Origin: Paracidovorax wautersii
GTDB lineage: Bacteria; Pseudomonadota; Gammaproteobacteria; Burkholderiales; Burkholderiaceae_C
NCBI GenBank assembly: GCA_009912175.1
Contig: WNDQ01000019.1
Coordinates: 1 to 64,000 of the forward strand
Direction: 5' to 3'
Length of the DNA: 64,000 nt
Positions 60,579-64,000 of this stretch are shown one piece after another. The notes beneath the pieces were generated by a model. It was not told the origin of the DNA. It saw nothing but the letters and a program-made list of their open reading frames with translations, and made no database searches. The first letter of the stretch is position 1. Each line of letters begins with the position of its first letter. The position numbers and the translations under genes were made by a program.

Positions 60579-61616
60579 ATGTCGACCTCGACCTCCCTTC
60601 ATCCCATGCTCAACATGGCCGTCAAGGCCGCCCGCGCCGCTGGCGCGATCATCAACCGGGCCGCGCTCGACATCGAATCTGTTCGCATCTCGCAAAAGCA
60701 GGTCAACGACTTCGTCACCGAAGTGGACCAGGCCAGCGAGCAAGCCATCATTGAAACCATTCTGACCGCCTACCCCTGCCACGGCATCCTGGCCGAGGAA
60801 TCGGGCCGCGAGCATGGCGCCAAGCACAGCCAGTTCGTGTGGATCATCGATCCGCTGGACGGCACCAACAACTTCATCCACGGCTTCCCGGTCTACTGCG
60901 TGAGCATTGCGCTGGCCGTCAACGGCGTGATCGAGCAGGCCGTCGTCTACGACCCCACCCGCAACGACCTGTTCACGGCCACCAAGGGCCGTGGCGCTTA
61001 CCTCAATGACCGCCGCGTTCGCGTCAGCCGCCGCACGCGCCTGCAGGAAAGCATCGTCTCCAACGTCTACCCGCTGCGCCCGGGCAACAGCATCCGCCGC
61101 CTGCAGCAAATCTCGGCCGACCTGTACCCGACCGTGACTGGCGTGCGCAGCGCAGGCTCGGCCGCGTTGGAACTGGCTTACGTGGCCGCCGGCTTTTCCG
61201 ACGGCTTCATCGCCGCGGGCGTCAAGAGCTGGGACATTGCCGCCGCCTCGCTGCTGGTGACCGAGGCCGGTGGCCTGGTCGGCAACTTCACGGGCGAGGC
61301 CGACTTCCTCGACCAGGGCGAATGCATGGCCGCCACGCCGCGTGTGTATGGCCAACTGGTGTCCATCATGGCCAAGCACTCCGAGTTCGCCGGCCTGGCC
61401 GAGCGCAAGCGCCGCGCGCCCATCGAAGGTGAAGACGCCGCCACCGCCGCTGCCGCCGACGAGGAAGAAGCCACTGCGGCAGCCGACGAAGCCGCCACCC
61501 TGGAAACGCCGCCCGTCGAAGCACCGGTCGAGCCGCCCAAGAAGACGCTGGTGCGCGTGCGCAAGGCGGACGTGCCAAGAGACGACAACGGCAACAACAA
61601 CGGCTACGGCCGCTAA
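60579..61616 (+). CDS. suhB: Inositol monophosphatase family protein, SuhB-like
   Basis: SuhB is an inositol-1-monophosphatase that also associates with transcription complexes for rRNA synthesis. The phosphatase motifs are visible: EVDQASEQAIIETIL near residue 50, GILAEESG near 70, WIIDPLDGTNNFIHGFP (about 88-104) and the C-terminal SWDIAAASLLVTEAGG. At 345 aa it is about 75 residues longer than usual. The extra C-terminus is rich in Ala and acidic residues (EDAATAAAADEEEATAAADE) and ends with Asn and Gly. The ATG at 60579 is favoured over an upstream one with a non-conserved leader. Confidence 0.9.
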   Translation: MSTSTSLHPMLNMAVKAARAAGAIINRAALDIESVRISQKQVNDFVTEVDQASEQAIIETILTAYPCHGILAEESGREHGAKHSQFVWIIDPLDGTNNFIHGFPVYCVSIALAVNGVIEQAVVYDPTRNDLFTATKGRGAYLNDRRVRVSRRTRLQESIVSNVYPLRPGNSIRRLQQISADLYPTVTGVRSAGSAALELAYVAAGFSDGFIAAGVKSWDIAAASLLVTEAGGLVGNFTGEADFLDQGECMAATPRVYGQLVSIMAKHSEFAGLAERKRRAPIEGEDAATAAAADEEEATAAADEAATLETPPVEAPVEPPKKTLVRVRKADVPRDDNGNNNGYGR

Positions 61617-61639
61617 CACGCCGCCGCGCCTCAACAACA

Positions 61640-61677
61640 AAGCCCCGCCGGGTCGCACCGGCGGGGCTTTTCTTTTG
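61640..61677 (+). terminator. Rho-independent terminator after suhB
   Basis: AAGCCCCGCCGG (61640-61651) and CCGGCGGGGCTT (61658-61669) form a perfect 12-bp stem with a 6-base loop, followed by TTTCTTTT. It lies 23 bases after the suhB stop. Confidence 0.92.
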
Positions 61678-61680
61678 GCG

Positions 61681-61718
61681 AAAACGGGTCATCGCACAAC
61701 GATGACCCGTTTTGCTTT
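61681..61718 (-). terminator. Bidirectional terminator, mainly for ridA
   Basis: AAAACGGGTCATCG (61681-61694) and CGATGACCCGTTTT (61700-61713) are perfect 14-bp arms with a 5-base loop. The minus-strand transcript of the RidA gene (ending at 61733) runs into it. On the plus strand it backs up the suhB terminator, and CTTTTT follows. Confidence 0.88.
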
Positions 61719-61732
61719 TTCGCCGCGTGGGA

Positions 61733-62191
61733 TCAGGGCTTGACCGCGATGGCGCCGATCTCGACCGCCACGTCGCGCGGCAGACGGGCAACCTGCACGG
61801 TGGCGCGCGCGGGCGGGTTGGCGGGGAAGTAGCCGCCGTAGACCTCGTTCATCTTGGCGAAGTCGTTCAGGTCCTTCATGTAGACCGTGGTCGAGACGAT
61901 GTTGGCCATGGTCATGCCGTCGGCGGCCAGCACGGCCTTGAGGTTGTCGAGCACGAGCTTGGTCTGCGCCTCGATGGGCGCGTCCTTCATCAGCTCGCCG
62001 CTCTTGGGGTCGATCGGGATCTGGCCCGACAAGTACAGCACCTGGCCCGCGCGGATGGCCTGGGAATACGGGCCGATGGCCTTGGGCGCGTCGGCGGACG
62101 ACACCACGCGCGGGGCCTGCTGCGCGTGGGCAGCGGGCACCAGGGCGGCGGCGCAGAAGGCAATCAGGGCGAGAGCGGAATAACGGGTCAT
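61733..62191 (-). CDS. Exported RidA/YjgF-family protein
   Basis: RidA proteins hydrolyse reactive enamines and imines such as 2-aminoacrylate, released by PLP enzymes. The 152-aa protein has a signal peptide (about 1-23, ALALIAFCAAALVPAAHAQ), which is unusual because most RidA proteins are cytoplasmic. The mature part has GPYSQAIRAGQVLYLSGQIP near 41, and the conserved catalytic-type Arg lies in PPARATVQVARLPRDVAVEI near 127. It follows the PLP enzyme gene by 51 bases on the same strand, suggesting one operon and a shared location in the envelope. Confidence 0.9.
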   Translation of the reverse strand: MTRYSALALIAFCAAALVPAAHAQQAPRVVSSADAPKAIGPYSQAIRAGQVLYLSGQIPIDPKSGELMKDAPIEAQTKLVLDNLKAVLAADGMTMANIVSTTVYMKDLNDFAKMNEVYGGYFPANPPARATVQVARLPRDVAVEIGAIAVKP

Positions 62192-62242
62192 GTCAGGTCT
62201 TTCTTCTGGATAAGGGCAAGGGCAAACAGGGCGGTGGCGGCG

Positions 62243-63709
62243 TCAAGCCATCTTGGTCGACAGGTCCCACATCGAATCGACCAGCCGGTCGATGTCGGCG
62301 GCGTCGTGCCAGAGGTGGGTCGAGACGCGGATGCCGTAGTGCTCGGCCGCCGCGCCGATGACGGGGAAGTTCGAGTTGCGGATGACAAAACCCGGCGCGT
62401 AGTCGCTGAGCATGCGCGCCACGAACTGTGTGGACTTGGGGCCGTTCATCACGTCCGACGGCGTGCGGAAAGGGTTGAAGCAGGTCAGCGCCGACAGCAG
62501 CTTGGGGTCGTCCTTGGGCGAGTACAGCGAGTCCACGCCCCAGCGCTCGACGATGCGCTCCTTCAGGTACGAGGACAGCGTGAGGTCGTAGGTCTCGATC
62601 TTCTTGCGGCCGATCTCATCCCACATTTCGCAGGCGCGGGCCAACGACTTGAACATGGGCACGTGCAGGCTGCCGCAACTGGTCACGCTGGCGGCGATGT
62701 CGTAAGTGGCCGTGCCGTTGGTGGTGCGATCCAGCGCCGAATAGCTGCTGCTGTGCACCGGGTACCACTTGGGCAGCGGCAGCGGGTTGGACGCACGCAT
62801 CTTGTTGCGGATCACCAGGATGCCGGTCGAGCCCGGGCCGCACTGCCACTTGTGGCCCGCGCCCGACATGAAGTCCACGCCCAGCGCGCCGTAGTCGTAG
62901 GCCATCATGCCGGGCAGGTGGGCGCCGTCGACGATGCTGATCAGCTCGTGCGTCTTGACCACCTCCATCAGTTCGGCAATCGGCAGCATCGTGCCGGTCT
63001 TGTAGGTGGGCGAGGACCACATCATGGCGCGCACCCGTTTGCCCTGGCTCTTGAGCTGGCGCACCCGTTCGTCGAACAGCGCCACATAGGTCGCGGCGGT
63101 CTGGTTGTTGCCGACCGGCATGTCGATGCGCGAGACCTCGATGCCGTAGCGGGCCACGGCAATCGCCAGCGGTGTGTTGCCGCCGCCGTGCTCGTGGTTG
63201 GTGGTGACCACCACGTCGCCGGCCTGCCAGTCCAGGCCCAGGATGGCGTGGCACATGCCCGACGAGGTGTTGGCCGAGAAGGCCAGTTCGTCGCCGTCGA
63301 CGCCAAAACCGCGCGCCACCGAGGCACGCAGGTCGGCCAGGTTGCCGTAGCCGCTGCTGGAGTCGGCGGCCTTGAGGTAGTTTTCCTCCTCGAACACGCT
63401 GAGCACGACCTTGGGCATGGAGCCGCCCGTGCCGATGTTCATGTAGGTTTTTTCGGGCTTGAGCACGAACATGTTCTGCACGTCCGTCCAGAACGCCTCG
63501 TCCTGGACCAGGCGGGCGCGCAGTTCCTCGGCCGTGGTCTGCCCGTTGGCGTCGCCGCAGGCCACCAGCCAGGGTGCGACCGCGGCCGTGCTGGCGCCAT
63601 AACCGAGCATGCGCAAAAAGTCGCGGCGCTTGGCCGTCCATTTTTCGATCCCAGCGGGCTCTTGGCGCAGCGCCAGGGCGGCCTCGTTTGTTTCGCGAAC
63701 AGCGTTCAT
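62243..63709 (-). CDS. Tat-exported, lipobox-bearing class V aminotransferase-fold PLP enzyme
   Basis: The 488-aa protein has a class V aminotransferase fold (isopenicillin N epimerase, cysteine desulfurase and similar). The PLP lysine is probably in GAGHKWQCGPGSTG (near residue 280), preceded by the Asp of SIVDGAHLPGM. The N-terminus (about residues 27-52) carries a twin-arginine motif KRRDFLRMLG, a hydrophobic stretch and LVACG, a possible lipobox with Cys. Tat export fits a cofactor-loaded protein that must fold first. It is followed by exported RidA. The substrate is unknown; the first 26 residues are an N-terminal extension. Confidence 0.88.
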   Translation of the reverse strand: MNAVRETNEAALALRQEPAGIEKWTAKRRDFLRMLGYGASTAAVAPWLVACGDANGQTTAEELRARLVQDEAFWTDVQNMFVLKPEKTYMNIGTGGSMPKVVLSVFEEENYLKAADSSSGYGNLADLRASVARGFGVDGDELAFSANTSSGMCHAILGLDWQAGDVVVTTNHEHGGGNTPLAIAVARYGIEVSRIDMPVGNNQTAATYVALFDERVRQLKSQGKRVRAMMWSSPTYKTGTMLPIAELMEVVKTHELISIVDGAHLPGMMAYDYGALGVDFMSGAGHKWQCGPGSTGILVIRNKMRASNPLPLPKWYPVHSSSYSALDRTTNGTATYDIAASVTSCGSLHVPMFKSLARACEMWDEIGRKKIETYDLTLSSYLKERIVERWGVDSLYSPKDDPKLLSALTCFNPFRTPSDVMNGPKSTQFVARMLSDYAPGFVIRNSNFPVIGAAAEHYGIRVSTHLWHDAADIDRLVDSMWDLSTKMA

Positions 63710-64000
63710 GGGGGCTTCCAGAAAAAATGAATGGGGAAGAATGAAGAACGGGCCGACCAGTAAGGGCCGAACGGCATTCCCGTCCCAAAAATTCTAGGAT
63801 CGAAACCCCCAGCATTCGCGCTCTATTTTCCCCTACGAATCACTACGTAGAAGCGCCCCACGGGAATCATGCACTGGCACGCATTGTGCAACGTCATTCC
63901 CCTTCGCTCCAGGAAATACCTGGAGATTCGGGTAATTTTGGATAACTCTTAGAGTGAATTCACTATCCTGGTGCAGCCATCACCGATATGGTGTGCGGTG
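63710..64000. promoter_or_regulatory. Upstream region of the PLP enzyme-RidA operon
   Basis: No gene is seen in the last 291 bases. Two inverted repeats are visible: CTCCAGG (63907-63913)/CCTGGAG (63919-63925) with a 5-base loop, and the perfect AGTGAATTCACT (63953-63964). They may be regulator sites for this operon or for a gene beyond the window. No clear promoter could be fixed. Confidence 0.4.

Overview
The window is high-GC DNA from a betaproteobacterium of the order Burkholderiales, most likely Comamonadaceae or a close relative. This rests on the housekeeping order (hemW-rdgB-rph next to divergent yicC, coaBC beside dut, pyrG followed by eno and ftsB, trmJ near cysE), a GTP-type PEP carboxykinase, Bug/TctC-type binding proteins and a PagL-type lipid A deacylase. 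The species cannot be named from sequence alone. Every product call comes from reading motifs, not from a search.

Layout. 1-0.76 kb: right end of an IS3-family element, a non-coding remnant, an intact tRNA-Ser(UGA) and the 5' half of a second tRNA-Ser. 0.78-4.75 kb: hemW, rdgB, rph and divergent yicC. 4.8-6.4 kb: a VapBC-type toxin-antitoxin pair and an orphan MetQ-like binding protein. 6.4-29.3 kb: a large accessory catabolic region. Two divergent blocks share a LacI-type operator. The leftward block holds a peptide-type binding protein, a LacI regulator, a double ABC ATPase, a broken Bug protein and an SMP-30 hydrolase. The rightward block holds a paralogous binding protein, an SDR, two permeases, a class II aldolase, an SfnB/DszC-like flavoprotein, a luciferase-like monooxygenase, a multi-rhodanese protein and a PanE-like reductase. 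A separate leftward operon encodes a complete Liv-type ABC transporter and an NtaA/DszA-type monooxygenase. The mix points to uptake and oxidative cleavage of an organosulfur or similar compound.

29.4-45.5 kb is mostly core: pckG, roxA-like, slyD-like, dut, coaBC, pyrG, eno, ftsB, a broken pagL, hslO, a gamma carbonic anhydrase-like gene, a ferritin-like DUF455 gene, an HPP-CBS protein and xerD. 45.6-53.6 kb: a Bug protein, an AEC carrier, a phosphonate-type ABC transporter (phnD, phnC and two permeases, one broken) and a TctDE-like two-component pair whose kinase is frameshifted. 53.6-57.65 kb: queG, tsaE, amiC and cysE. 57.7-59.5 kb: a small AT-rich island flanked by two copies of the trmJ 3' end, carrying a zinc-ribbon ORF and a nonsense-split gene. 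59.5-63.7 kb: trmJ, suhB, and a probable operon of a Tat-exported, lipobox-bearing PLP enzyme with an exported RidA.

Two points stand out. First, eight genes carry a frameshift or in-frame stop, all accessory (transport, catabolism, sensing, envelope modification, island), while roughly twenty core genes are intact. This looks more like relaxed selection than random sequence error, although homopolymer errors could explain some cases. Second, the exported PLP enzyme plus exported RidA may form an envelope-located enzyme and enamine-clearing pair, which is the most interesting candidate system here.
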